Origin: Pseudomonas californiensis
GTDB lineage: Bacteria; Pseudomonadota; Gammaproteobacteria; Pseudomonadales; Pseudomonadaceae
DNA: 64,000 bases
Direction of reading: 5' to 3'
NCBI RefSeq assembly: GCF_021147775.1
Contig: NZ_JAGTPK010000006.1
Span: 170,379 to 234,378, forward strand
The position numbers and the translations under genes were made by a program. This document shows, piece after piece, positions 1-8,217 of this stretch. The stretch's first letter is position 1. Every line of letters starts with the position of its first letter. The notes below the pieces were generated by a model that worked only from the letters and a program-made list of their open reading frames with translations, ran no database searches and was not told the DNA's origin.

Positions 1-816
1 CTGACACCGGCTCTTTTGCCGCTGATTCTCACCGTCTGGGGCTGGCAGGCTGCGTTCGTAGCGATGGGCTCGCTGGGCGTGATCTGGGTCATCATGTGGC
101 GCCTGAAGTACTACAACCCTGAAGAACACCCGACCGTCAGCAAAAGCGAACTGGATTACATCAATCAGGAAGTCGAGCCAGCACCGGTCAAGGTTCCGTT
201 TTCGGGCATCCTGAAAATGCGCGGCACCTGGGCATTCGCCCTGGCCTACGCGATTACCGCGCCGGTGTTCTGGTTCTACCTGTACTGGCTGCCGCCGTTC
301 CTCAATCAGCAATACAACCTGGGCATCAGCGTGACCCAAATGGGTATCCCGCTGATCCTGATCTGGCTGACCGCTGACTTCGGCAGCGTGGGTGGCGGCA
401 TTCTGTCTTCCTGGCTGATCGGCCGTGGCATGCGGGCAACCAGGGCGCGCCTGCTGTCGATGCTGATCTTTGCCATCACCATCTGCAGCGTGGTGTTTGC
501 TGCCAACGCCAGCGGCCTGTGGGTTGCAGTGCTGGCGATCTCGCTGGCAGTGGGGGCGCACCAGGCCTGGACGGCCAACATCTGGAGCCTGGTGATGGAC
601 TACACACCCAAGCACATGATGAGCACCGTATTTGGCTTCGGCGGGATGTGCGCGGCGATTGGCGGGATGTTCATGACCCAGATCGTCGGCGCTGTGTTGA
701 CCGCCACCAACAACAATTACAACGTGCTGTTCACCATGATTCCGGCGATGTACTTCATCGCGCTGATCTGGCTGTACTTCATGGCACCTCGCAAGGTTCC
801 GGACCTTAACGAATGA
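1..816 (+). CDS. MFS transporter, C-terminal part (5' end outside window)
   Basis: The reading frame is already open at base 1, so the gene begins upstream and only the last 271 codons are here. The visible part has about seven hydrophobic helices and ends in a cytoplasmic tail (MAPRKVPDLNE). The central loop is followed by helices resembling the anion:cation symporter branch of the major facilitator superfamily, which imports organic acids with protons. The substrate cannot be told from this half. The pca genes and an aromatic-type porin nearby make an aromatic or organic acid plausible, but that is inference. A strong terminator follows 20 bases after the stop codon, so it is the last gene of its transcript. 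Confidence 0.8.
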   Translation: MTPALLPLILTVWGWQAAFVAMGSLGVIWVIMWRLKYYNPEEHPTVSKSELDYINQEVEPAPVKVPFSGILKMRGTWAFALAYAITAPVFWFYLYWLPPFLNQQYNLGISVTQMGIPLILIWLTADFGSVGGGILSSWLIGRGMRATRARLLSMLIFAITICSVVFAANASGLWVAVLAISLAVGAHQAWTANIWSLVMDYTPKHMMSTVFGFGGMCAAIGGMFMTQIVGAVLTATNNNYNVLFTMIPAMYFIALIWLYFMAPRKVPDLNE

Positions 817-835
817 GGGGGCGGTAGCGTTGCAC

Positions 836-867
836 AAAGCCCGGTCATGGTGATGACCGGGCTTTTT
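836..867 (+). terminator. Rho-independent terminator of the MFS gene
   Basis: A 13-bp perfect stem (AAAGCCCGGTCAT with ATGACCGGGCTTT, loop GGTG) runs into TTTTT, 20 bases after the MFS stop codon. Confidence 0.85.
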
Positions 868-1026
868 CATGTCAGAACCCCGGCAACACAACGTTTACAC
901 ATGCGGGGCGTAATCTTTGCCCTGGAGAAACAATAACGTCCTCACCGCCGGGTGTTGAGCACTGTTTCCGCGAAGCAGCTAACCGCTCACTCCAGAGCCA
1001 GCGCAGAGCACGAGGGACACCGATTC

Positions 1027-1914
1027 TCAGCCGCCCTTGCGTCGTTGCTGCCAGGCTGCAGCCAGGCCGCTGAGACAGATGATCGCGATACCGGCCTGGG
1101 CCGTCGGCGATGGCATGTGATCGAAGACGATGAACCCCAACAAGCCTGCAAACACGATCTGACAGTAACTGAACGGCGCCAGCATGGCCGGTGCAGCGAA
1201 GCGGAAGGCCTGGGTCAGCAGCAGGTGCGCTGACATGCCACACGCCCCCAACGCCAACAGAAACGGCAGGTGCTTGAGTGCGGGTACTTCCCAGAAGAAC
1301 GGCACCAAGGCGCTCATCACCAGCGTGTTGAACAGCCCGGCGAAGAAATTGCTGGTGGTCGGGCTGTCGTAAGGGCTCACCAGACGGGTCAGCAGTTGAT
1401 AGAGGGCAAAGCACAGCGCAGAGGTCAGCGGCAGCAGAATCGCAGGCGTGAACAATTCACCGCCCGGGTGAATGATGATCATCACCCCCATGAACCCGAC
1501 GATCACTGCAATCCACTGACCCCGGGTGACGCGTTCCTTGAGCAAAGGCACAGACAGCGCAGTGACCAACAGCGGTGCAAGAAAGTTGACGGCCGTAGCC
1601 TCGGCCTGTGGGATGAACATCAGGCTGCTGGTGAAAAACAGGCTGGTGCCCAACAGGGCAAGCGCACGCAAGGCCTGCAAGCCCGGCCGTTTGGTGCGCA
1701 GCACGCGCAACCCGGAGGACGGCATGAATATGCACGCCATCAGCAAGGTGTGCACTACGTACCGCGCCCAGACCACGAGCACGATCGGATAGAAGCCGGA
1801 CAGGTACTTGGACAGCGTGTCGTGACTGGCAAACAGGAAAGTGGCCAGAAGAATGAAGCCAATCCCCTTGAGGGGTTGATTGACGCCGGACAGGGGCGTG
1901 CTGGCAGTGCTCAT
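1027..1914 (-). CDS. EamA/DMT-family permease
   Basis: A 295-residue inner-membrane protein of the drug/metabolite transporter superfamily, with ten predicted hydrophobic helices in two EamA repeats (roughly residues 15-145 and 155-285). The length is normal for the family. It begins MSTASTPLSGVNQPLKG and ends with a basic tail (AAAWQQRRKGG), the usual cytoplasmic end. Members export or import small metabolites and the substrate is rarely predictable. It is divergent from the OprD porin gene, with about 260 bases between. Another start is unlikely, as ATG at 1914 precedes the first helix by a normal distance. Confidence 0.85.
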   Translation of the reverse strand: MSTASTPLSGVNQPLKGIGFILLATFLFASHDTLSKYLSGFYPIVLVVWARYVVHTLLMACIFMPSSGLRVLRTKRPGLQALRALALLGTSLFFTSSLMFIPQAEATAVNFLAPLLVTALSVPLLKERVTRGQWIAVIVGFMGVMIIIHPGGELFTPAILLPLTSALCFALYQLLTRLVSPYDSPTTSNFFAGLFNTLVMSALVPFFWEVPALKHLPFLLALGACGMSAHLLLTQAFRFAAPAMLAPFSYCQIVFAGLLGFIVFDHMPSPTAQAGIAIICLSGLAAAWQQRRKGG

Positions 1915-2065
1915 CGGGCTTCCTTACTCAAAGTGTCTGATGGTTGAACTCACGCCCTCGGAAGGCGACTGGAGCGGTAAAAAAGTCCTGCGCAGGCAGG
2001 CGACATGAGCTTCGCAGCAAGCGTACGCAGCGTCCCCGACAAAATGTTCGAACCGGTTCATTAAC

Positions 2066-2080
2066 GTTCGATAATCGCCC
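2066..2080 (+). promoter_or_regulatory. PcaR-like binding box upstream of the porin gene
   Basis: The 15-mer GTTCGATAATCGCCC matches at 14 of 15 positions the sequence I recall for the P. putida PcaR (IclR family) binding site, GTTCGATAATCGCAC. It lies about 95 bases before the porin start. A second related element, GTTCGAACCGGTTC, sits just upstream at 2046-2059. The match is read directly from the sequence; its function is inferred. Confidence 0.6.
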
Positions 2081-2175
2081 AAAACATGTGTTTCGCAATT
2101 GCAGACGGGTCTTGCGCCTCTCAATATCGCAGCCAGCTTCGTCGACTCGATAATTACAAAAAAAGGTCCATATCC

Positions 2176-3432
2176 ATGCGCATGAACGCTTCCTGCACCT
2201 TCGTCTGCGGTCTTTCAGCAGCCATTGCCGCTACTCTCACACCCACCGTCGGGCACGCGGCAGGTTTTGTCGATGATGCCAAAGTGAATTTGAACCTACG
2301 CAACTTCTACATCAACCGCAACTTTGTAGACCCGGCCAACGCGCAGAATTATGCCGAGGAATGGACGCAGAACTTCATCCTCGATGCGCGCTCAGGCTTT
2401 ACACAGGGCACGGTCGGTTTCGGCGTGGACGCACTGGGCCTGTACTCGCTAAAACTGGACGGTGGCAAAGGCACCGGTGGCACACAATTGCTGCCAATAC
2501 ACAGTGATGGCCGCCCGGCTGATGACTTTGGACGTCTGGCAATAGCAGGCAAGGCGCGCTTCTCGAAAACCGAACTGAAGATTGGCGAGTGGATGCCGGT
2601 GCTGCCGATCCTGCGCTCGGACGATGGTCGTTCGCTGCCGCAGACCTTTCGTGGCGGGCAGATCACCTCGAAGGAAATCGACGGCCTGACGCTGTACGGC
2701 GGGCAGTTCCGCGCCAACAGCACGCGCAATGATGCCAGCATGGAGGACATGTCCATGAACGGCCGCGCCGCGTTCACCTCGGACCGCTTCAACTTCGGCG
2801 GCGGCGAATACAGTTTCAACGAAAAACGCACGCAGGTCGGTGTGTGGTACGCCGAACTCGAAGACATCTATCACCAACAATATTTCAACCTGCTGCACAG
2901 CCAGCCGCTGGGCAGCTGGACCCTGGGTGCCAACCTCGGCTACTTCACGGGCAAGGACGATGGCCGGTCGCTGGCGGGTGATCTGGACAACAAGACCTGG
3001 TCCGCACTGCTGTCCGCTCGCAATGGCGGCAACACATTCTACGTCGGCTTGCAGAAGGTCAGCGGTGACAGCGCCTGGATGCGAGTCAATGGCACCAGCG
3101 GCGGTACGCTGGCCAACGACAGCTACAACTCCAGCTTCGACAACGCCCGCGAAAAATCCTGGCAACTGCGCCACGACTACGACTTTGCCGGTCTGGGCGT
3201 GCCTGGGCTGACCCTCATGAATCGTTACATCAGCGGCGAAAATGTGCACACCGGTGCCATCACCGATGGCGAAGAATGGGCGCGCGAAACCGAGCTGGCC
3301 TATGTGTTCCAGAGCGGCGCGTTCAAGAGCCTGTCACTCAAGTGGCGTAACTCGACCATGCGTCGCGACTACAGCACCAACCAGTTCGACGAAAACCGCG
3401 TGATTGTGAGCTACCCGTTGTCCCTGCTCTGA
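2176..3432 (+). CDS. OprD-family outer-membrane porin
   Basis: A substrate-specific 18-strand outer-membrane porin of about 418 residues, the usual OprD-family length. The start is placed at ATG 2176, after AAAAAAAGG, because the protein then begins with a clean signal peptide (basic MRMNASC, hydrophobic core, cleavage after VGHAAG). The longer upstream frame would ruin that signal. Alternating amphipathic strands run through the mature protein, with the family-typical early segment NLNLRNFYINRNF and a terminal strand ending VIVSYPLSLL. OprD relatives import basic amino acids, aromatic acids or other small carboxylates. The PcaR-like box upstream and the pca operon beside it favour an aromatic or beta-ketoadipate pathway substrate; this is inference. 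Confidence 0.9.
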   Translation: MRMNASCTFVCGLSAAIAATLTPTVGHAAGFVDDAKVNLNLRNFYINRNFVDPANAQNYAEEWTQNFILDARSGFTQGTVGFGVDALGLYSLKLDGGKGTGGTQLLPIHSDGRPADDFGRLAIAGKARFSKTELKIGEWMPVLPILRSDDGRSLPQTFRGGQITSKEIDGLTLYGGQFRANSTRNDASMEDMSMNGRAAFTSDRFNFGGGEYSFNEKRTQVGVWYAELEDIYHQQYFNLLHSQPLGSWTLGANLGYFTGKDDGRSLAGDLDNKTWSALLSARNGGNTFYVGLQKVSGDSAWMRVNGTSGGTLANDSYNSSFDNAREKSWQLRHDYDFAGLGVPGLTLMNRYISGENVHTGAITDGEEWARETELAYVFQSGAFKSLSLKWRNSTMRRDYSTNQFDENRVIVSYPLSLL

Positions 3433-3450
3433 CCTGCCGCGTCACGTAAA

Positions 3451-3485
3451 AAACGCCGCCGCAGTTCGACATTGCGGCGGCGTTT
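3451..3485. terminator. Bidirectional terminator between porin and pcaC
   Basis: A 13-bp stem, AAACGCCGCCGCA with TGCGGCGGCGTTT, has A-rich bases on its left and T bases on its right. It sits between the convergent porin and pcaC genes and can serve both. Confidence 0.8.
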
Positions 3486-3519
3486 GGGTAAGTGCGACAC
3501 AAAAGTCTGTGTCTTGAGA

Positions 3520-3918
3520 TCAATCGGTATTCAGCGACTCCACACCCATTTCATCCCATACCGACTCTGCCAGGTGAAAGGTCGCATTGGCCGCCGGTAT
3601 GCCGCAGTAAATGGCGCTCTGCATCAACACCTCCTTGATTTCCTCGCGGGTCACGCCGTTGTTCTTCGCCGCCTTGAGATGAAGGCGCAGCTCACCCTCG
3701 CGGTTCATGCCGATCAGCATGGCAATGGTGATCAGGCTGCGCGTGTGGCGAGGCAGACCCGGACGCGTCCAGATATCGCCCCAGGCGTGGCGCGTGATCA
3801 TTTCCTGAAACTCTTCGTTGAACGGCGTCAGCTTGCTCAGGCTGTTATCGACATGTGTGTCGCCCAGCACCGCGCGACGCACTTGCATGCCGGCTTGGTA
3901 ACGTTCGTCTTCGGTCAT
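3520..3918 (-). CDS. pcaC: 4-carboxymuconolactone decarboxylase
   Basis: A 132-residue enzyme of the carboxymuconolactone decarboxylase family. It turns gamma-carboxymuconolactone into beta-ketoadipate enol-lactone in the protocatechuate branch. The core region WGDIWTRPGLPRHTRSL and the helix with GELRLHLKAAKNNGVT are typical of the family, and the length is standard for a stand-alone PcaC. Its start codon overlaps the stop of pcaB (ATGA), showing translational coupling. pcaD, normally between pcaB and pcaC in pseudomonads, is absent, so the next enzyme, enol-lactone hydrolase, must be encoded elsewhere. It is the last gene of the minus-strand operon and is followed by a shared terminator. 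Confidence 0.95.
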   Translation of the reverse strand: MTEDERYQAGMQVRRAVLGDTHVDNSLSKLTPFNEEFQEMITRHAWGDIWTRPGLPRHTRSLITIAMLIGMNREGELRLHLKAAKNNGVTREEIKEVLMQSAIYCGIPAANATFHLAESVWDEMGVESLNTD

Positions 3919-5276
3919 TGCGTAATCCTTGTGTGTTCAGCCACAGCGCGTTCGACCCAACGTCGGGCCTGGCCAAGGTAATGGGCCGGATCCAGCAGTC
4001 GATCCAGCTCGTCGGAAGAAAGTTGCTCTGTGACCTGAGCGGTTTCGCCCAGCACTTGACGCAAATGGGCGCCCTGCTCCACCGCACGGCGGCAGCTTTG
4101 CTCGATCAGGTGGTGCGCTGCATCGCGACCGATTCGCTGGGCCAGCGCGATACTGACGGCTTCAGCCAGCACCAGACCCTGGGTGGATTCCAGATTGACG
4201 AGCATCCGCTGCTCATCCACCTCCAGCCCAGGCACCACTTGCAACGCCTGTTGCAGCGAGCCAGACACCAGGCAGCAGAGTTGCGGCAAGGTCTCCCACT
4301 CGGCATGCCACAGACCCAGACTGCGTTCATGTTCCTGCGGCATGGCAGCCAACATCGTGGCAACCAGCCCCGGCGTACGGGTCGCGGCGCTGATCATGAC
4401 GGCTGCCCCTACCGGGTTGCGTTTGTGCGGCATGGTAGACGAGCCTCCTTTACCGGGTGCCGAAGGCTCAAAGACTTCACCCACTTCGGTCTGCATCAAC
4501 AGGCTCACATCACGCCCCAGCTTGCCCAGGCTTCCAGCGATCATGCCCAGCAGGCTGGCGAACTCGACCAGACGGTCGCGTTGCGTGTGCCACGGCTGTT
4601 CGGGCAGCACCAGACCCAACTCGTCGGCCAGCGCCTGCGCCACGGCAAACGCCTGATCACCCAGCGCTGCAAGGCTGCCGGACGCGCCACCGAACTGCAG
4701 GCACAGCACGCGTGGCTTGAGCTCCTGCAAGCGTTGACGATGACGGGTCACGGCACCCAGCCAGCCAGCGATTTTCATGCCCAGCGTGACGGGTGTTGCC
4801 TGTTGCAGCCAGGTGCGCCCGGCCAACGGTGTACCGGCATGACGCTGGGCCTGCTCGGCAAGCGCCGTGCCCAGCAGTGCAAGATCGCCGTCGAGCAAGC
4901 CGATGGCGCGTCGCACTTGCAGGACCAACCCGCTGTCCATCACATCCTGGCTGGTGGCGCCCATGTGCACATACCGCTCGGCTTCGGTATTGCGCGCAGC
5001 GATTTGCTTGCCCAATGCCTTGACCAACGGAATCGCAGAGTTGCCAGCGCTGCCAATCGCAATCGCCAGCTCGTCAAAATCGAACAGTTCGGCGCGACAA
5101 CCCGCCTCGATATCAGCGACGACGCTCTGCGGAATCAGGCCCACACGTGCCTCGGCCCGAGCCAGCGCAGCCTCAAAGTCGAGCATGCCTTGTACGCGCC
5201 CTTGATCCGAGAAAATCACGCTCATTTCAGGTTGACTGAAATAGGCATCGAATAATTGATTGCTCGGTCTGTTCAC
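3915..5276 (-). CDS. pcaB: 3-carboxy-cis,cis-muconate cycloisomerase
   Basis: A 453-residue member of the fumarase/aspartase superfamily. It cyclises beta-carboxy-cis,cis-muconate, the ring-cleavage product made by PcaHG, to gamma-carboxymuconolactone. The superfamily signature loop GGSSTMPHKRNPVGAA is present near residue 275, and the first conserved block HMGATSQDVMDSGL near residue 105. The start is GTG at 5276 (protein MNRPSNQLFD), preceded by GGAG at good spacing. The gene starts 24 bases after the MFS transporter and overlaps pcaC by four bases. Confidence 0.96.
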   Translation of the reverse strand: MNRPSNQLFDAYFSQPEMSVIFSDQGRVQGMLDFEAALARAEARVGLIPQSVVADIEAGCRAELFDFDELAIAIGSAGNSAIPLVKALGKQIAARNTEAERYVHMGATSQDVMDSGLVLQVRRAIGLLDGDLALLGTALAEQAQRHAGTPLAGRTWLQQATPVTLGMKIAGWLGAVTRHRQRLQELKPRVLCLQFGGASGSLAALGDQAFAVAQALADELGLVLPEQPWHTQRDRLVEFASLLGMIAGSLGKLGRDVSLLMQTEVGEVFEPSAPGKGGSSTMPHKRNPVGAAVMISAATRTPGLVATMLAAMPQEHERSLGLWHAEWETLPQLCCLVSGSLQQALQVVPGLEVDEQRMLVNLESTQGLVLAEAVSIALAQRIGRDAAHHLIEQSCRRAVEQGAHLRQVLGETAQVTEQLSSDELDRLLDPAHYLGQARRWVERAVAEHTRITQ

Positions 5277-5300
5277 ATCACTGCTCCAGATTGAAAGGTT

Positions 5301-6650
5301 TCAGGTAGCGTCCGAATGGCTGACCCAGCCCTTGATCAGGATCGCGATCGCCGCCAATGCTGCAGGAACGACCAGCGCTGTCAGAACTTGCTCAAACGTC
5401 CAGCCCAACCCCAGCAGCGTTGCCCCGGCCCAGGCACCCAGGATCGCGCCAAACCTGCCGATGCCCAGCATCCACGAAACGCCGGTCGCACGCCCTTGAG
5501 TGGGGTAAAAACGGGCTGCCAGCGAGGGCATGGCCGATTGCGCACCGTTGATGCACATGCCCGCCACCAGCACCAGCGTTGCCAGCACGGCCACGTTACC
5601 CAGACTCTGGCCGACCAGCCAGGCGAACACACCGGCCAACGCATAAGCCAGGCCTATGACCTTGTGCGGGTTGTAACGGTCCATCGCCCAGCCGACACCG
5701 ACGGCGCTGAGCACACCCCCAAACTGGAACAATGCGCCAATGAATGCCGATTGCTCCATGCTCGCGCCACTGTCACGCATCAGGGTCGGCAACCAGCTGG
5801 TCAGCAGGTAGACAATTACCAGGCCCATGAAATAGGTCACCCACAGCAGCAGCGTGCCTGCGCTGTACGTACCGGAGAAAATCACCTTCAGAACGTTGCG
5901 GCTGCTGACAGTTTTCTGCTCGGGGACACTGAACTCGCTGACCTTGGCCACTTCCAGCGGCGCAATAGGTGCCAGCACCTTGCGGATACGCTCGGCACCG
6001 CGATTACGTACCACCAAAAATCGCGCCGACTCCGGCAGCCAGATCAGCAACACCACTGCCAGGATCAGGGGCAGGACGCCGCCCAGCATCAACAGACTGT
6101 GCCAACCCATGCTGGGAATCAGCTTGGCCGACACAAAGCCGCCGCACGCCATGCCCAGGTTGAACCCGCAAAACATGCTGGTCACCAGAAGCGACTTGAG
6201 GCGCTCGGGCGTATATTCCGACAGCAGCGTGGTGGCATTGGGCATTGCCGCACCCAGGCCGAGCCCGGTCAGCAATCGCAACACCAGCAGTTGATCAAGG
6301 TTGGTGCTGTAAGCCGATGCCAGGCTGAACAGACCAAACAGGAAGACCGCGACCACCAACACCACCTTGCGACCAAAACGGTCCGCGAGCGGGCCCGAAC
6401 CCAGTGCGCCGAAGACCATACCGATCAGCGCCGCGCTCATCACGGGTCCCAGGCTTGCCCGGTCAATACCCCAGTCCTGACTCAGAGCAGGTGCGATGAA
6501 GCCCATCGCAGCAGTGTCCAGACCGTCAAGAAACACGATCAGAAAGCACAGCGCCACGATCCGCCACTGATACCCGGACAAGGGCTGGGCATTGATGAAA
6601 GCCTGAACATCCAGCGTGCCCTTGGCCGCCGCGCCAGTCGAAAGCGTCAT
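5301..6650 (-). CDS. pcaK: Aromatic acid:H+ symporter, PcaK-like MFS transporter
   Basis: A 449-residue inner-membrane transporter with twelve predicted helices. The first helix carries DGLD (FLDGLDTAAMGFIAPAL), the acidic motif typical of the aromatic acid:proton symporter family. The helix 2-3 loop GPLADRFGRKVVL and the helix 8-9 repeat GVGWAMDRYNPHKVIG are the usual MFS motifs. Its place inside the operon between pcaG and pcaB supports uptake of protocatechuate or 4-hydroxybenzoate. The PcaK name rests on family and position. A 98-base gap separates it from pcaG, wide enough for an extra promoter, though none was identified. Confidence 0.88.
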   Translation of the reverse strand: MTLSTGAAAKGTLDVQAFINAQPLSGYQWRIVALCFLIVFLDGLDTAAMGFIAPALSQDWGIDRASLGPVMSAALIGMVFGALGSGPLADRFGRKVVLVVAVFLFGLFSLASAYSTNLDQLLVLRLLTGLGLGAAMPNATTLLSEYTPERLKSLLVTSMFCGFNLGMACGGFVSAKLIPSMGWHSLLMLGGVLPLILAVVLLIWLPESARFLVVRNRGAERIRKVLAPIAPLEVAKVSEFSVPEQKTVSSRNVLKVIFSGTYSAGTLLLWVTYFMGLVIVYLLTSWLPTLMRDSGASMEQSAFIGALFQFGGVLSAVGVGWAMDRYNPHKVIGLAYALAGVFAWLVGQSLGNVAVLATLVLVAGMCINGAQSAMPSLAARFYPTQGRATGVSWMLGIGRFGAILGAWAGATLLGLGWTFEQVLTALVVPAALAAIAILIKGWVSHSDAT

Positions 6651-6748
6651 TGAAGTTTCCTTTTATTTTTATAGGTCTTGTTTTCATCACGTCGCCTGCG
6701 TGTACAGACCACGGGTGACGCACACCAACAACTTCCATGAATTGCAGT

Positions 6749-7351
6749 TTAGAAATCGAAAAAAACGGTCTCGCCTTCACCTTGTACGCGAATGTCGAAA
6801 CGATAGGCCGGTTGACCGTCCACGGTGCAACGCCGGGCAATCAGCGTTTCACGACGGGCTGGCTGCTCGATCAGGTTGAGGACCGGGTCAACGGTGTTGG
6901 CCTCAATCTCGTCTTCGAAATACAGCCGCGTTTGCAGGTGGATGTTGATCCCGCGTGCAAACAGCGAAACGTTGATGTGCGATGCCATGGGCACACCGGC
7001 TGCATTGCTTGTCGAGCCAGGTTTGATGGTCTTCAGAATCCACTGTCCATCGTCTGCGGTGGCAGTACGACCAAAGCCATTGAACGGACGGGACGGATCG
7101 TATTCGCTGTGGTAAGCACCGTCCTGGTCGGCCTGCCAGAATTCCAGATAGGCGTCACGGATCAGGTGGCCATTGCCATCGAACACATTGCCCAACAACA
7201 CGATATGCTCACCCGGCGAGCCGGGCCTGGCCATGTCGTTCCAGATCTCCAGCTCGCGGGTCGGGTTACCAGCAACTTGTGGAGCAAGGCCGATGTGCAC
7301 GTAGGGACCGGCAGTCTGTGAGGGGGTTTCCTGCAGCAATTGAACGGGCAT
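6749..7351 (-). CDS. pcaG: Protocatechuate 3,4-dioxygenase alpha subunit
   Basis: A 200-residue alpha chain of the intradiol ring-cleavage dioxygenase. It pairs with PcaH to open protocatechuate to beta-carboxy-cis,cis-muconate. The N-terminal QTAGPYVHIGLAP and the central block YLEFWQADQDGAYHSEYDP are characteristic of the alpha subunit. The alpha chain lacks the iron-ligand set, which is in PcaH. ATG 7351 follows a strong GAGGAGGT ribosome site, 11 bases after the pcaH stop codon. Confidence 0.96.
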   Translation of the reverse strand: MPVQLLQETPSQTAGPYVHIGLAPQVAGNPTRELEIWNDMARPGSPGEHIVLLGNVFDGNGHLIRDAYLEFWQADQDGAYHSEYDPSRPFNGFGRTATADDGQWILKTIKPGSTSNAAGVPMASHINVSLFARGINIHLQTRLYFEDEIEANTVDPVLNLIEQPARRETLIARRCTVDGQPAYRFDIRVQGEGETVFFDF

Positions 7352-7362
7352 TGTGGACCTCC

Positions 7363-8082
7363 TCAGCAGTTTTCGAAGTGTGTCTTGCGCTGGCCGCGCA
7401 GCACGATATCAAAGCGATACGCCAGACAATCCATCGGGTTGCCCATCGCCAGATCAAGCCGTGCAATGAGACTCTGGACGGCTTCGGGGTCGGTAATCGA
7501 CTTCACGATCGGACAGATCGGGATCAGCGGGTCACCTTCGAAATACAGCTGGGTAATCAGGCGTGTTGCAATCGACGGCCCACTGACCGAGACGTGGACA
7601 TGCGCCGGACGCCAGTCGTTAGGGCCGTTGCGCCAAGGGTAAGGACCGGGTTTGACGGTGCGAAAACTGTAATTGCCTTCACTGTCGGTCAACGCACGGC
7701 CCACACCGCCGAAGTTGGGGTCGATCGGCGCAAGATATGCGTCGCGCTTGTGACGATAGCGGCCACCGGCGTTGGCCTGCCAGATCTCCACAAGCGTATG
7801 GGGAACCGGTTTTCCGTACTGATCGCACACGCGGCCTGCAATCAGAATGCGCTCACCAATGGGCAAGCCGCCGTTGTTGAAGTTGAGCAGCAGGTCATTG
7901 TCGTGCTGGCCGAACTTCAGGTGCGAGAAGTCCGGGCCGGAGGTTTCCGAAATGGACTGAGGAATGCTGACCAGCGCCTGGCGCGGCGAGCGCAGAATCG
8001 AGGTCTTGTAATCCGGGGTCAACGCTTTGGGGTGCCAATTACGATCACGAATGACGAAGCGGCTATTGTCCGCAACAGACAT
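7363..8082 (-). CDS. pcaH: Protocatechuate 3,4-dioxygenase beta subunit
   Basis: A 239-residue beta chain that holds the catalytic non-haem Fe(III). Iron-ligand regions are visible: a tyrosine in [20 protein letters not shown] and two histidines in HVHVS of the same block, plus the earlier tyrosine region [18 protein letters not shown] 8082 follows AAGGAGAACGCC, a near-ideal ribosome site. It is the first gene of the operon pcaH-pcaG-MFS-pcaB-pcaC, and a PcaQ-type palindrome lies about 115 bases upstream. Confidence 0.97.
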   Translation of the reverse strand: MSVADNSRFVIRDRNWHPKALTPDYKTSILRSPRQALVSIPQSISETSGPDFSHLKFGQHDNDLLLNFNNGGLPIGERILIAGRVCDQYGKPVPHTLVEIWQANAGGRYRHKRDAYLAPIDPNFGGVGRALTDSEGNYSFRTVKPGPYPWRNGPNDWRPAHVHVSVSGPSIATRLITQLYFEGDPLIPICPIVKSITDPEAVQSLIARLDLAMGNPMDCLAYRFDIVLRGQRKTHFENC

Positions 8083-8193
8083 GGCGTTCTCCTTGTTTTT
8101 CTTATGAGGGCGCAGGCGTAGATCACATGCGCTACAGGCTGCGGCGAAGTGTCGCGCATCCCTGCTTCATCCAGAAATGAAAAGAACCCTATC

Positions 8194-8217
8194 ATCCATA
8201 ACCATTTGGTTATGGAT
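8194..8217. promoter_or_regulatory. PcaQ operator (24-bp palindrome)
   Basis: Eleven-base perfect arms around a central TT form a 24-bp inverted repeat. Its core ATAACC-ATTT-GGTTAT (8198-8213) fits the PcaQ site ATAACC-N4-GGTTAA that I recall from rhizobia. It overlaps the pcaQ stop codon (8210-8212) and lies about 115 bases before pcaH, the usual place for a LysR activator site. Confidence 0.8.

Noticed and set aside
5316..6653. Plus-strand frame of 445 codons opposite the MFS transporter
   Set aside because: Rich in Gln, His and Arg, with no hydrophobic pattern or motif; the minus-strand transporter is certain.
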